Origin: Colletes latitarsis
Lineage: Eukaryota > Arthropoda > Insecta > Hymenoptera > Colletidae
NCBI RefSeq assembly: GCF_051014445.1
Contig: NC_135134.1
Span: 26,539,672-26,603,671, forward strand
Length of the DNA: 64,000 nt
Direction: 5' to 3'
Under the pieces are notes generated by a model. It saw nothing but the letters and a program-made list of their open reading frames with translations. It made no database searches and was not told the origin of the DNA. The position numbers and the translations under genes were made by a program. Positions 11,991 through 25,030 of this stretch are shown here, piece after piece; the first letter of the stretch is position 1, and each line of letters begins with the position of its first letter.

Positions 11991-12005
11991 ATCCCAGACC
12001 TAACT
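11991..12005. repeat. Target-site duplication of element 1, 5' side
   Basis: ATCCCAGACCTAACT directly follows the 5' break of element 1 and matches 9349-9363 exactly. The satellite resumes in phase (TTGCGTTATCC) after it. Confidence 0.92.
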
Positions 12006-14209
12006 TGCGTTATCCTCTAAAATATTGATCGAAACCTGGTTTAATCGACTGTTTCTGTGTGGTACCACATTACTACGTGACTCAAACCAGAAAAAACCCA
12101 GGATCTGTTCAACAGGTATGTGAAAAACGCGAAAGTATGAGCCTGATGAGGGCAAATCCCAGACCTATCCCAGAACAAACTTGCGTTACCTCTAAAATAT
12201 TGATCGAAACCAGGTTTAATCGACTGTTTCAGTGTGGTACCACATCGCAACGTGATCCAAACCAGAAAAAACCCAGGATCAGTTCAACAAGTATGTGAAA
12301 AACGCGAAAGTATGAGCCTGATGAGGGCAAATCCTAGACCTAACCCAAACCTAACATGCGTTATCCTCTAAAATAATGATCGAAGCCAGGTTTAATTGAT
12401 TGTTTTAGTTGTGGCACCACTTTACTACGTGATCCAAAGCAGAAAAAACCCTCGATCAGGTCTACATGCATGTTAAAACTGCGAAACTATGACCCTGATG
12501 AGGGCAAATCCCAGGCCTAACCTAGACCTAACATGTGTTATCTTCTAAAATATTGAGCGAAACCAGGTTTAATTGACTGTTTCAGTGTGGTACCACATTA
12601 CTACGTGATCCAATCCAGAAATAGCCCAGGATCGAGCCATGAAGTATGAGAAATATGCGTAAGTATGAGCCAGATGAGGGCAAATCCTAGACCTAACCCA
12701 AACCTAACATGCGTTATCCTCTAAAATATTTATCAAGACCAGGTTTAATTGAATGTTCCAGTGTGGTACCACATTACTACGTGAACCAAACCAGAAAGAA
12801 CCCAGGATCCGTTCAACAAGTATGTGAAGAATGCGAAAGTATGAGTCTGATGAGTGAAAATCCCAGGGCTAACCTAGGCCTAACATGCGTTATCCTCTAA
12901 AATATTGATCCAAACCAGGTTTAATGGACTGTTTCAGTGTGGTACCACTTTACTACGTGATCCAAAGCAGAAAAAACACTCGATCAGGTCAACATGTATG
13001 TTAGAACTGCGAAAGTATGACCCTGATGAGGGAAAATCCCAGGCCTTACCTAGACCTAACATGCGTTGTCCTCTAAAATATTGATGGAAACCAGGTTTAA
13101 TTGACTGTTTCAGTGTTGTACTTCATTACTACGTGATGCGATCCAGAAAAAGCCCAGGATCTAGCCATCAAGTATGAGAAATATGCGAAAGAATGAGCCT
13201 GATGAGAGCAAATCCCAGACCTAACCTAGACATAACATGAATTATTCTCTAAAATTTGATCAAAACCAGGTTTAATTGACTGTTTCAGTATGGTACCACA
13301 TTACTACGTGATCCAATCCAGAAATAGCCCAGGATCTAGCCATGAAGTATGAGAAATATGCGAAAGTATGAGCCTGACGAGGGCAAATCCTAGACCTAAC
13401 CCAGACATAACATGCGTTATCCTCTAAAATATTTATCATGACCAGGTTTAATTGATTGTTTCAGTGTGGTCCCACATTACTACGTGATCCAAACCAGAAA
13501 AAACCCAGGATCCGTTCAACAAGTATGTGAAGAATGCGAAAGTATGAGTCTGATGAGGGCTAACCCCAGACCTATCCCAGACCTAACTTGCGTTATCCTC
13601 TAAAATAATGATCGAAACCAGGTTTAATTGACTGTTTTAGTTGTGGCACCACTTTACTACGTGATCCAAAGCAGAAAAAACCCTCGGTCAGGTCAACATG
13701 CATGTTAAAACTGCGAAAGTATGACCCTGATGAGGGCAAATCCCAGGCCTAACCCAGACCTAACATGCGTTGTCCTCTAAGATATTGATGGAAACCAGGT
13801 TTAATTGACTGTTTCAATGTTGTACTTCATTACTACGTGATGCAATCCAGAAAAAACCCAGGATCCGTTCAACAAGTATGTGAAGAATGCGAAAGAATGA
13901 GTCTGATGCGTGAAAATCCCAGGCCTAAACTAGACCTCACATGCGTTATCCTCAAAAATATTAATCGAAACCTGGTTTAATCGACTGCTTCAGTGTGGTA
14001 CCACATCACTACGTAACTCAAACCAGAAAAAACCCAGGATCTGTTCAACAAGTATGTGAAAAACGCGAAAATATGAGCCTGATGAGGGCAAATCCCAGAC
14101 CTATCCCAGACCTGACATGCGTTATCCTCTAAAATATTGATCGAAACCATGTTTAATCGACTGTTTCAGTGTGGTCCCACATTACTACGTGATCCAAACC
14201 AGAAAAAAC

Positions 14210-15760
14210 CCAGGATCCGTTCAACAAGTATATGAAGAATGCGAAAGTGTGAGTCTGATGAGGGCTAATCCCAGACCTATCCCAGACCTAACTTGCGTTA
14301 TCCCCTAAAATAATGATCGAAACCAGGTTTAATTGACTGTTTTAGTTGAGGTACCACTTTACTACGTGATCCAAAGCAGAAAAAACCCTCGATCAGGTCA
14401 ACATGTATGTTAGAACTGCGAAAGTATGACCCTGATGAGGGCAAATCCCAGACCTATCCCAGACCTAACTTGCGTTGTCCTCCAAGATATTGATGGAAAC
14501 CAGGTTTAATTGACTGTTTCAGTGTTGTACTTCATTACTACGCGATGCAATCCAGAAAAAGCCCAGGATCTAGCCATCAAGTATGAGAAATATGCGAAAG
14601 AATGAGCCCGATGAGAGCAAATCCCAGACCTAACCTAGACCTAACATGAATTATTCTCTAAAATATTGATCGAAACCAGGTTTAATTGACTGTTTCAGTG
14701 TGGTCCCACATTACTACATGATCCAAACCAGAAAAAACCCAGGATCCGTTCAACAAGTATGTGAAGAATGCGAAAGTATGAGTCTGATGAGTGAAAATCC
14801 CAGGCCTAACCTAGACCTAACATGAATTATTCTCTAAAATATTGATCGAAACCTGGTTTAATCTACTGTTTCAGTGTGGTACCTCATTACTATGTGATCC
14901 AAACCAGAAAAAACCCAGGATCATTTCAACAAGTATGTGAAAAACGCGAAAGTATAAGCCTGATGAGGGCGAATCCCTGACCTATCCCAGACCTAACTTG
15001 CGTTATCCTCTGAAATATTGATCGAAACCAGGTTTAATTGACTGTTTCAGCGTGGTACCACATTACTACGTGATACAATCCAGAAACAGCCCAGGATCTA
15101 GCCATGAAGTATGAGAAATATGCGATTGTATCAGCCTGATGAGGACAAATCCTAGACCTAACCCAAACCTAACATGCGTTATACTCCAAAATATTTATCA
15201 AGACCAGGTTTAATTGAATGTTTCAGTGTGGTACCACATTACTACGTGAACAAAACCAGAAAAAACCCAGGATCCGTTCAACAAGTATGTGAAGAATGCG
15301 AAAGTATGAGTCTGATGAGGGTTAATCCCAGACCTATCCCAGACCTAACTTGCGTTATCCTCTAAAATAATGATCGAAACCAGGATTAATTGACTGTTGT
15401 AGTTGTGGTACCACTTTACTGCGTGATCCAAAGCAGAAAAAACCGTCGATCAGGTCAACATGCATGTTAAAACTGCGAAAGTATGACCCTGATGAGGTCA
15501 AATCCCAGACCTATCCCAGACCTGACATGCGTTATCCTCTAAAATATTTATCAAGACCAGGTTTAATTGATTGTTTCTGTGTGGTCCCACATTCCTACGT
15601 GATCCAAACCAGAAAAAACCCAGGATCCGTTCAACAAGTATGTGAAGAATGCGAAAGTATGAGCCTGATGAGTGAAAATCCCAGACCTAACCTAGACCTA
15701 ACATGCGTTATCCTCTAAAATATTGATCCAAACCAGGTTTAATGGACTGTTTCAGTGTGG
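14210..15760 (+). repeat. 11-monomer duplication, left copy
   Basis: This matches 15975-17700, first at an offset of about 1762 bp (10 monomers) and, beyond about 14880, at about 1939 bp (11 monomers). Shared private variants are GTTATCCCCTA, GTTTTAGTTGAGGTACC, CACTACGCGATGC-type changes, GCGATTGTA, and AACCGTCGATCAGG. Confidence 0.78.
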
Positions 15761-15974
15761 TCCCACATTACTACGTGATCCAAACCAGAAAAAACCCAGG
15801 ATCCGTTCAACAAGTATGTGAAGAATGCGAAAGTATGAGTCTGATGAGTGAAAATCCCAGACCTATCCCAGACCTAACTTGCGTTATCCTCTAAAATATT
15901 GATCCAAACCAGGTTTAATGGACGGTTTCAGTGTGGTACCACTTTACTACGTGATCCAAAGCAGAAAAAACCCA

Positions 15975-17700
15975 GGATCCGTTCAACAAGTGTATGAAGA
16001 ATGCGAAAGTGTGAGTCTGATGAGGGCTAATCCCAGACCTATCCCAGACCTAACTTGCGTTATCCCCTATAATAATGATCGAAACCAGGTTTAATTGACT
16101 GTTTTAGTTGAGGTACCACTTTACTACGTGATCCAAAGCAGAAAAAACCCTCGATCAGGTCAACATGTATGTTAGAACTGCGAAAGTATGACCCTGATGA
16201 GGGCAAATCCCAGACCTATCCCAGACCTAACTTGCGTTGTCCTCCAAGATATTGATGGAAACCAGGTTTAATTGACTGTTTCAGTGTTGCACTTCATTAC
16301 TACGCGATGCAATCCAGAAAAAGCCCAGGATCTAGCCATCAAGTATGAGAAATATGCGAAAGAATGAGCCTGATGAGAGTAAATCCCAGACCTAACCTAG
16401 ACCTAACATGAATTATTCTCTAAAATATTGATCGAAACCAGGTTTAATTGACTGTTTCAGTGTGGTCCCACATTACTACATGATCCAAACCAGAAAAAAC
16501 CCAGGATCCGTCCAACAAGTATGTGAAGAATGCGAAAGTATGAGTCTGATGAGTGAAAATCCCAGGCCTAACCTAGACCTAACATGAATTATTCTCTAAA
16601 ATATTGATCGAAACCTGGTTTAATCTACTGTTTCAGTGTGGTACCTCATTACTATGTGATCCAAACCAGAAAATAACCCCGTATCTGTTCATCGAGTATG
16701 TGAAGTGTGCGAAAGTATGAGTCTGATGAGGTCAAATCCCAGACCTATCCCAGACTTAACTTTCGTTATCCTCTAACATATTGATCGAGGCCGGGTTTAA
16801 TCGACTGTTTCAGTGTGGTACCACATTACTACGTGATCCAAACCAGAAAAAACCCAGGATCATTTCAACAAGTATGTGAAAAACGCGAAAGTATAAGCCT
16901 GATGAGGGCGAATCCCTGACCTATCCCAGACCTAACTTGCGTTATCCTCTGAAATATTGATCGAAACCAGGTTTAATTGACTGTTTCAGCGTGGTACCAC
17001 ATTACTACGTGATACAATCCAGGAACAGCCCAGGATCTAGCCGTGAAGTATGAGAAATATGCGATTGTACCAGCCTGATGAGGACAAATCCTAGACCTAA
17101 CCCAAACCTAACATGCGTTATCCTCCAAAATATTTATCAAGACCAGGTTTAATTGAATGTTTCAGTGTGGTACCATATTACTACGTGAACCAAACCAGAA
17201 AAAACCCAGGATCCGTTCAACAAGTATGTGAAGAATGCGAAAGTATGAGTCTGATGAGGGTTAAAACCAGACCTATCCCAGACCTAACTTGCGTTATCCT
17301 CTAAAATAATGATCGAAACCAGGATTAATTGACTGTTGTAGTTGTGGTACCACTTTACTACGTGATCCAAAGCAGAAAAAACCGTCGATCAGGTCAACAT
17401 GCATGTTAAAACTGCGAAAGTATGACCCTGATGAGGTCAAATCCCAGACCTATCCCAGACCTGACATGCGTTATCCTCTAAAATATTTATCAAGACCAGG
17501 TTTAATTGATTGTTTCTGTGTGGTCCCACATTCCTACGTGATCCAAACCAGAAAAAACCCAGGATCCGTTCAACAAGTATGTGAAGAATGCGAAAGTATG
17601 AGCCTGATGAGTGAAAATCCCAGACCTAACCTAGACCTAACATGCGTTATCCTCTAAAATATTGATCCAAACCAGGCTTAATGGACTGTTTCAGTGTGGT
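15975..17700 (+). repeat. 11-monomer duplication, right copy with one extra monomer
   Basis: This follows the left copy closely but holds one additional monomer at about 16640-16815, marked by CCCCGTATCTGTTCATCGAG and GAGGCCGGGTTTAATCG. The insertion explains the change of offset from 10 to 11 monomers. Confidence 0.75.
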
Positions 17701-19609
17701 ACCACTTTACTACGTGATCCAAAGCAGAAAAAGCACTCGATCAGGTCAACATGTATGTTAGAATTGCGAAAGTATGACCCTGATGAGGGCAAATCCCAGA
17801 CCTATCCCAGACCTAACTTGCGTTATCCTCTAAAATATTGATCGAAACCAGGCTTAATTGACTGTTTCAGCGTGGTACCACGTTACTACGTGATACAATC
17901 CAGAAATAGCCCAGGATCTAGCCATGAAGTATGAGAAATATGCGAAAGTATGAGCCTGATGAGGGCAAATTCTAGACCTGACCCAGACCTAACATGCGTT
18001 TTCCTCTAAAATATTTATCAAGACCTGGTTTAATTGAATGTTTCAGTGTGGTACCACATTACTACGTGTACCAATCCAGAAAAATCCCAGGATCCGTTCA
18101 ACAAGTATGTGAAGAATGCGAAAGTATGAGTCTGATGAGTGAAAATCTCAGGGCTAACCTAGACCTAACATGCGTTGTCCTCTAAAATATTGATCCAAAC
18201 CTGGTTTAATGGACTGTTTCAGTGTGGTACCACTTTACTACGTGATCCAAAGCAGAAAAAACCCTCGATCACGTCAACATGTATGATAAAACTGCGAAAC
18301 TATGACCCTGATGTGGGCAAATCCCAGGCCTAACCTAGACCTAACATGCGTTGTCCTCTAAAATATTGATGGAAACCAGGTTTAATTGACTATTTCAGTG
18401 TTGTACTTCATTACTACGTGATGCAATCCAGAAAAAGCCCAGGATCTAGCCATCAAGTATGAGAAATATGCGAAAGAATGAGCCTGATGAGAGCAAATCC
18501 CAGACCTAACCTAGACCTAACATGAATTATTCTCTAAAATATTGATCGAAACCAGGTTTAATTGACTGTTTCAGTGTGGTCCCACATTACTACGTGATCC
18601 AAACCAGAAAAAACCCAGGATCCGTTCAACAAGTATGTGAAGAATGCGAAAGTATGAGTCAGATGAGTGAAAATCCCAGACCTAACCTAGACCTAACATG
18701 CGTTATCCTCTAAAATATTGATCCAAACCTGGTTTAATGGACTGTTTCAGTGTGGTACCACACTACTACGTGATCCAAACCAGAAAAAACCCAGGATCTC
18801 TTCAACAAGTATGTGAAAAACGTGAAAGTATGAGCCTGATGAGGGCAAGTCCAAGACCTATCCCAGACCTAACTAGCGTTGTCCACTAAAATATTTATCA
18901 AGACCAGGTTTAATTGAATGTTTCAGTGTGGTACCACATTACTACGTGATGCAATCCAGAAAAAGCCCAGGATATAGCCATCAAGTTTGAGAAATATGCG
19001 AAAGAATGAGCCTGATGAGGGCAAATCCTAGACCTAACCCAGACCTAACATGCGTTATCCTCTAAAATATTTATCAAGACCAGGTTTAATTGATTGTTTC
19101 AGTGTGGTTCCACATTACGACGTTATCCAAACCAGAAAAAACCCAGGATCTGTTCAACGAGTATGTGAAAAACGCGAAAGTATGAGTCTGATGAGGTCAA
19201 ATCCCAGACCTATCCCAGACTTAACTTGCGTTGTCCTCTAAGATATAGATGGAAACCAGGTTTAATTGACTGTTTCAGTGTTGTACTTCATTACTACGTG
19301 ATGCAATCCAGAAAAAGCCCAGGATCTAGCCATCAAGTATGAGAAATATGCGAAAGAATGAGCCTGATGAGAGCAAATCCCAGACCTAACCTAGACCTAA
19401 CATGAATTATTCTCTAATATATTGATCGAAACCAGGTTGAATTGACTGTTTCAGTGTGGTCCCACATTACTACGTGATCCAAACCAGACAAAACCCAGGA
19501 TCCGTTCAACAAGTATGTGAAGAATGCGAAAGTATGAGTCTGATGAGTGAAAATCCCAGGCCTAACCCAGACCTAACATGCGTTATCCTCAAAAATATTG
19601 ATCGAAACC

Positions 19610-20960
19610 TGGTTTAATCGACTGTTTCAGTGTGGTACTACATTACTATGCGATCCAAACCAGAAAATAACCCAGGATCTGTCAAACGAGTATGTGAAGT
19701 GTGCGAAAGTATGAGCCTGATGAGAGCAAATCCCAGACCTAACCTAGACCTAACATGAATTATTCTCTAAAATATTGATCGAAACCAGGTTTAATTGACT
19801 GTTTCAGTGTGGTACCACATTAGTACGTGATCCAAACCAGAAAAAGCCCAGGATCAGTTCAACAAGTATGTGAAAAACGCGAAAGTATGAGCCTGATGAG
19901 GGCGAATCCCAGACCTATGCCAGACCTAACTTGCGTTATCCTCTAAAATATTGATCGAAACCAGGTTTAATTGACTGTTTCAGCGTGGTACCACACTACT
20001 ACGTGACGCAATCCAGAAAAAACCCAGGATCTGTTCAACAAGTATGTGAAAAACGCGAAAGTATGAGCCTGATGAGGGCGAATCCCAGACCTATGCCAGA
20101 CCTAACTTGCGTTATCCTCTAAAATATTGATGGAAACCAGGTTTAATTGACTGTTTCAGTGTTGTACTTCATTACTACGTGATACAATCCTGAAATAGCC
20201 CAGGATCTAGCCATGAAGGATGAGAAATATGCGAAAGTATGAGCCTGACGAGGGCAAATCCTAGACCTAACCCAGACCTAACATGCGTTATCCTCTAAAA
20301 TATTTATCAAGACCAGGTTTAATTGATTGTTTCTGTGTGATCCCACATTACTACGTGATCCAAACCAGAAAAAACCCAGGATCCGTTCAACAAGTATGAG
20401 AAGAATGCGAAAGTATGAATCTGATGAGTGAAAATACCAGGCCTAACCTAGACCTAACATGCGTTATCCTCAAAAATATTGATCGAAACCTGGTTTAATC
20501 GACTGTTTCAGTGTGGTACCACATTACTATGTGATCCAAACCAGAAAATAACCCAGGATCTGTTCAACGAGTATGTGAAAAACGCGAAAGTATGAGCCTG
20601 ATGTGGGCAAATCCCAGACGTATCCCAGACCTAACTTGCGTTGTCCTCTAAGATATTGATGGAAACCAGGTTTAATTGACTGTTTCAGTGTTGTACTTCA
20701 TTACTACGTGATGCAATCCAGAAAAAGCCCAGGATCTAGCCATCAAGTATGAGAAATATGCTAAAGAATGAGCCTGATGAGAGCAAATCCCAGAGCTAAC
20801 CTAGACCTAACATGAATTATTCTCTAAAATATTGATCGAAACCAGGTTTAATTGACTGTTTCAGTGTTGTACTTAATTACTACGTGATGCAATCCAGAAA
20901 AAGCGCTGGATCTAGCCATCAAGTATGAGAAATATGCGAAAGAATGAGCCTGATGAGAGC
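19610..20960 (+). repeat. Seed segment reused in the right block
   Basis: The stretch contains CTATGCGATCC, CTGTCAAACGAG, CATTAGTACGTG, GCCATGAAGGATGAG and AAAGCGCTGGATC in this order. The same series occurs at about 54.93-56.06 kb and again at about 60.22-61.17 kb, with small indels of whole monomers. It links this block to higher-order units about 35 kb away. Confidence 0.7.
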
Positions 20961-23900
20961 AAGTCCCAGACCTAACCTAGACCTAACATGAATTATTCTC
21001 TAAAATATTGATCGAAACCAGGTTTAATTGACTGTTTCAATGTTGTACTTCATTACTACGTGATGCAGTCCAGAGAAAGCCCAGGATCTAGCCGTCAAGT
21101 ATGAGAAATATGCGAAAGTATGAGCCTGATGAGGGCAAACCCTAGACCTAACCCAAACCTAACATGCGTTATCCTCTAAAATATTTATCAAGACCAGGTT
21201 TAATTGAATGTTTCAGTGTGGTACCACATTACTACGTGAACCAAACCAGAAAAAACCCAGGATCCGTTCAACAAGTAAGTTAAAACTGCGACAGTATGAC
21301 CCTGATGAGAGCAAATCCCAGACCTAACCTAGACCTGACATGCGTTGTCCTCTAAAATATTGATGGAAACCAGGTTTAATTGACTGTTTCAGTGTTGTAC
21401 TTCATTACTACGTGATGCAACCCAGAGAAAGCCCAGGATCTAGCCATCAAGTATGAGAAATATGCGAAAGAATGAGCCTGATGAGAGCAAGTCCCAGACC
21501 TAACCTAGACCTAACATGAATTATTCTCTAAAATATTGATCGAAACCAGGTTTAATTGACTGTTTCAATGTTGTACTTCATTACTACGTGATGCAGTCCA
21601 GAGAAAGCCCAGGATCTAGCCGTCAAGTATGAGAAATATGCGAAAGAATGAGCCTGATGAGAGCAAATCCCAGACCTAACCTAGACCGAAGATCAATTAT
21701 TCTCTATAATATTGATCACAACCAGGTTTAATTGACTGTTTCAGTGTGGTACCACATTACTACGTGATCCAATCCAGAAATAGCCCAGGATCCCAGCCAT
21801 GAAGTATGAGAAATATGCGATAGTATGAGCCTGATGGGGGCAAATCCTAGACCTAACCCAGACCTAACATGCGTTATCCTCTAAAATATTTATCAAGATC
21901 AGGTTTAATTGATTGTTTCAGTGTGGTACCACATTACTACGTGATCCACCCAAGAAAAAACCCAAGATCCGTTCAACAAGTATGTGAAGAATGCGAAAGT
22001 ATGAGTCTGATGAGTGAAAATCCCAGGCCTAACCTAGACCTAACATGCGTTATCCTCAATAATATTGATCGAAACCAGGTTTAATTGAGTGTTTCAGTGT
22101 GGTACCACATTACTATGTGATCCAAACCAGAGAATAACCCAGGATCTGTTCAACGAGTATGTGAAGTGTGCGAAAGTATGAGTGTGATGAGGGCAAATCC
22201 CAGAACTATCCCAGACCTAACATGCGTTATCCTCTAAAATATTTATCAAGACCAGGTTTAATTGATAGTTTCAGTGTGGTCCCACATTACTACGTGATCC
22301 AAACCAGAAAAAACCCAGGATCTGTTCAACGAGTATGTGAAGTGTGCGAAAGTATGTGTCTCATGAGGGCAAATCCCAGACCTATCCCAGACCTAACATG
22401 CGTTATCCTCTAAAATATTTATCAAGACCAGGTTTAATTGATTGTTTCAGTGTGGTCCCACATTACTACGTGATCCAAACCAGAAAAAACCCAGGATCTG
22501 TTCAACGAGTATGTGAAGTGTGCGAAAGTGTGTGTCTGATGAGGGCAAATCCCAGACCTATCCCAGACCTAACATGCGTTATCCTCTAAAATATTTATCA
22601 AGACCAGGTTTAATTGAATGTTTCAGTGTGGTACCACATTCCTACGTGATGCAATCCAGAAAAAGCCCAGGATCTAGCCATCAAGTTTGAGAAATATGCG
22701 AAAGAATGAGCCTGATGAGGGCAAATCCTAGACCTAACCCAGACCTAACATGCGTTATCCTCTAAAATATTTATCAAGACCAGGTTTAATTGATTGTTTC
22801 AGTGTGGTTCCACATTACGACGTTATCCATACCAGAAAAAACCCAGGATCTGTTCAACGAGTATGTGAAAAACGCGAAAGTATGAGTCTGATGAGGTCAA
22901 ATCCCGGACCTATCCCAGACTTATGTTGCGTTATCCTCTAAAATACTGATCGAAACCAGGTTTAATGGACTGTTTCAGTGTGGTCCCACATTACTACGTG
23001 ATCCAAACCAGAAAAAACCCATGATCCGTTCAACAAGTATGTGAAGAATGCGAAAGTATGAGTCTGATGAGTGAAAATCCCAGACCTAACCAAGACCTAA
23101 CATGCGTTATCCTCAAAAATATTGATCGAAACCTGGTTTAATCGACTGTTTCAGTGTGGTACCACATTACTATGTGATCCAAACCAGAAAATAACCCAGG
23201 ATCTGTTCAACGAGTATGTGAAGTGTGCGAAAGTATGAGTCTGATGAGGGCAAATCCCAGACCTATCCCAGACCTAACATGCGTTATCCTCTAAAATATT
23301 TATCAAGACCAGGTTTAATTGATTGTTTCAGTGTGGTCCCACACTACTACGTGATCCAAACCAGAAAAAACCCAGGATCTGTTCAACGAGTATGTGAAGT
23401 GTGCGAAAGTATGAGCCTGAGAAGGGCAAATCCCAGACCTATCCCAGACCTAACTTGCGTTGTCCTCTTAGATATTGATGGAAACCGGGTTTAATTGACT
23501 GTTTCAGTGTTGTACTTCATTACTACGTGATGCAATCCAGAAAAAGCCCAGGATCTAGCCATCAAGTATGAGAAATATGCGAAAGAATGAGCCTGATGAG
23601 AGCAAATCCCAGACCTAACCTAGACCTAACAAGAATTATTCTCTAAAATATTGATCGAAACCAGGTTTAATTGACTGTTTCAGTGAGGTCCCACATTACT
23701 ACGTGATCCAAACCAGGAAAAACCCTGGATCTGTTCAAGGAATATGTGAAGTGTGCGAAAGTATGAGTCTGATGAGGTCAAATCCCAGAGCTATCCCAGA
23801 CCTAACTTGCGTTATCCTCTAAAATTTTGATCGAAACCAGGTTTAATCGACTGTTTCAGTGTGGTACCACATTACTATGTGATCCAAACCAGAAAATAAC

Positions 23901-24482
23901 CCAGGATCTGTTCAACGAGTATGTGAAGTGTGCGAAAGTATGCGTCTGATGAGGGCAAATCCCAGACCTATCCCAGACTTAACTTGCGTTATCCTCTAAA
24001 ATATTGATCGAAACCAGGTTTAATCGACTGTTTCAGTGTGGTATCACATTACTACGCGATCCAAACCAGAAAAAACCCAGAATCTGTTCAACGAGTATGT
24101 GAAGTGTGCGAAAGTATGAGTCTGATGAGGGCAAATCCCAGACCTATCCCAGACCTAACATGCGTTATCCTCTAAAATATTTATCAAGACCAGGTTTAAT
24201 TGATTGTTTCAGTGTGGACCCACATTACTACGTGATCCAAACCAGAAAAAACCCAGGATCCGTTCAACAAGTATGTGAAGAATGCGAAAGTATGAGTCAG
24301 ATGAGTGAAAATCCCAGACCTAACCTAGACCTAACATGCGTTATCCTCTAAAATATTGATCCAAACCAGGTTTAATGGACTGTTTCAGTGTGGTACCACA
24401 CTACTACGTGATCCAAACCAGAAAAAACCCAGGATCTGTTCAACAAGTATGTGAAAAACGTGAAAGTATGAGCCTGATGAGG

Positions 24483-24497
24483 GCAAGTCCAAGACCT
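24483..24497. repeat. Target-site duplication of element 2, poly(A) side
   Basis: GCAAGTCCAAGACCT directly precedes the T-run and is repeated exactly at 25277-25291. Uninterrupted paralogous sites exist at about 18846, 29680, 31618, 35140, 37078, 39016, 42538 and 45706. Confidence 0.93.
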
Positions 24498-24521
24498 TTT
24501 TTTTTTTTTTTTTTTTTTTTT
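24497..24521 (-). other. Poly(A) tail of element 2
   Basis: There are 25 consecutive T residues on the plus strand, marking the element's 3' end. The first T may belong to the target duplication. Confidence 0.95.
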
Positions 24522-25030
24522 AACGTGGTGAAATCCTCATGGACACCCCGGCTCCCTGGGGGGGAGGCCGGGGTAGTGCCGGACTCTTACCGGCTAAAAC
24601 ACCACGGTGACCGCCTGCGCCCTTTATCTGGGGAGAGTCACGGGAACCAAACTAGCGATACTACCGTGACTCTCCCCGTTGGCGCAACGCCCTACTACGG
24701 GCCCTTCCCGGGGGAGGAGATATGATCCTCCTCCCCAATGGGGGGCAAACTAACCTGATTGCCCCCCGGCGACGCCACGCGGTCACACGCGACGTCGCCC
24801 CCGCTCGTGCCGTTGCTACTAGCCGCGACCGGGCCCCTCCCGATCGCGACCACGGCTGCGGGGCCGGCTAACACTGCCGCCCCCGCTAGACGGGGCCCCT
24901 GCCACGGGCCCCTGGTACGGTGATGGGCTGGATGCGAGGGGGAATGAGGGAATAGTGACCCTCACCTCGCACCCAAACACCATCACCGACCCCTTCGCGC
25001 TCCCCCTGTCACGGGGAGCGGTGGAGGGTC
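24522..25030 (-). other. 3' UTR of element 2, chain of stem-loops
   Basis: As in element 1, the UTR is a row of inverted repeats: 24546-24556 with 24562-24573 (one bulge), 24578-24582 with 24590-24594, 24630-24643 with 24664-24677 (14 bp, 20-nt loop), 24711-24719 with 24728-24736, 24740-24748 with 24759-24767, 24768-24774 with 24793-24799, 24824-24833 with 24839-24848 (one mismatch), 24918-24926 with 24980-24988 enclosing 24933-24939 with 24965-24971, and 24998-25005 with 25013-25020. The shared box CTAAAACACCACGGTGACC lies at 24594-24612, between the second and third stems, as in element 1. Its length (509 bp) is nearly that of element 1 (516 bp). Confidence 0.84.

Larger units (their letters stand above)
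11991..24497 (+). repeat. 176-bp satellite array, middle block
   Basis: The same satellite continues after element 1. The stretch at 12019-12530 closely follows 6920-7600, with the private variants TGTTTCTGTGTGG, CCAGAACAAAC, CATCGCAACGTG and TTAGTTGTGGCACC, minus about one monomer. Type C monomers (CCAAAGCAG with CCCTCGATCA) recur up to about 18.3 kb and then stop. From there to 24.5 kb the block is made of type A and type B monomers, plus one A/C chimera at about 21.28 kb. Markers later amplified in the right block first appear here: GACCGAAGA at about 21690, AGCGCTGGATC at about 20903, and CAAGTCCAAGACC at about 18846. Confidence 0.96.

Noticed and set aside
24375..24725. Plus-strand open frame running from the satellite through the T-run into element 2 (poly-Phe stretch)
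   Set aside because: The phenylalanines come from the poly(A) tail read in reverse; the frame crosses an insertion junction.
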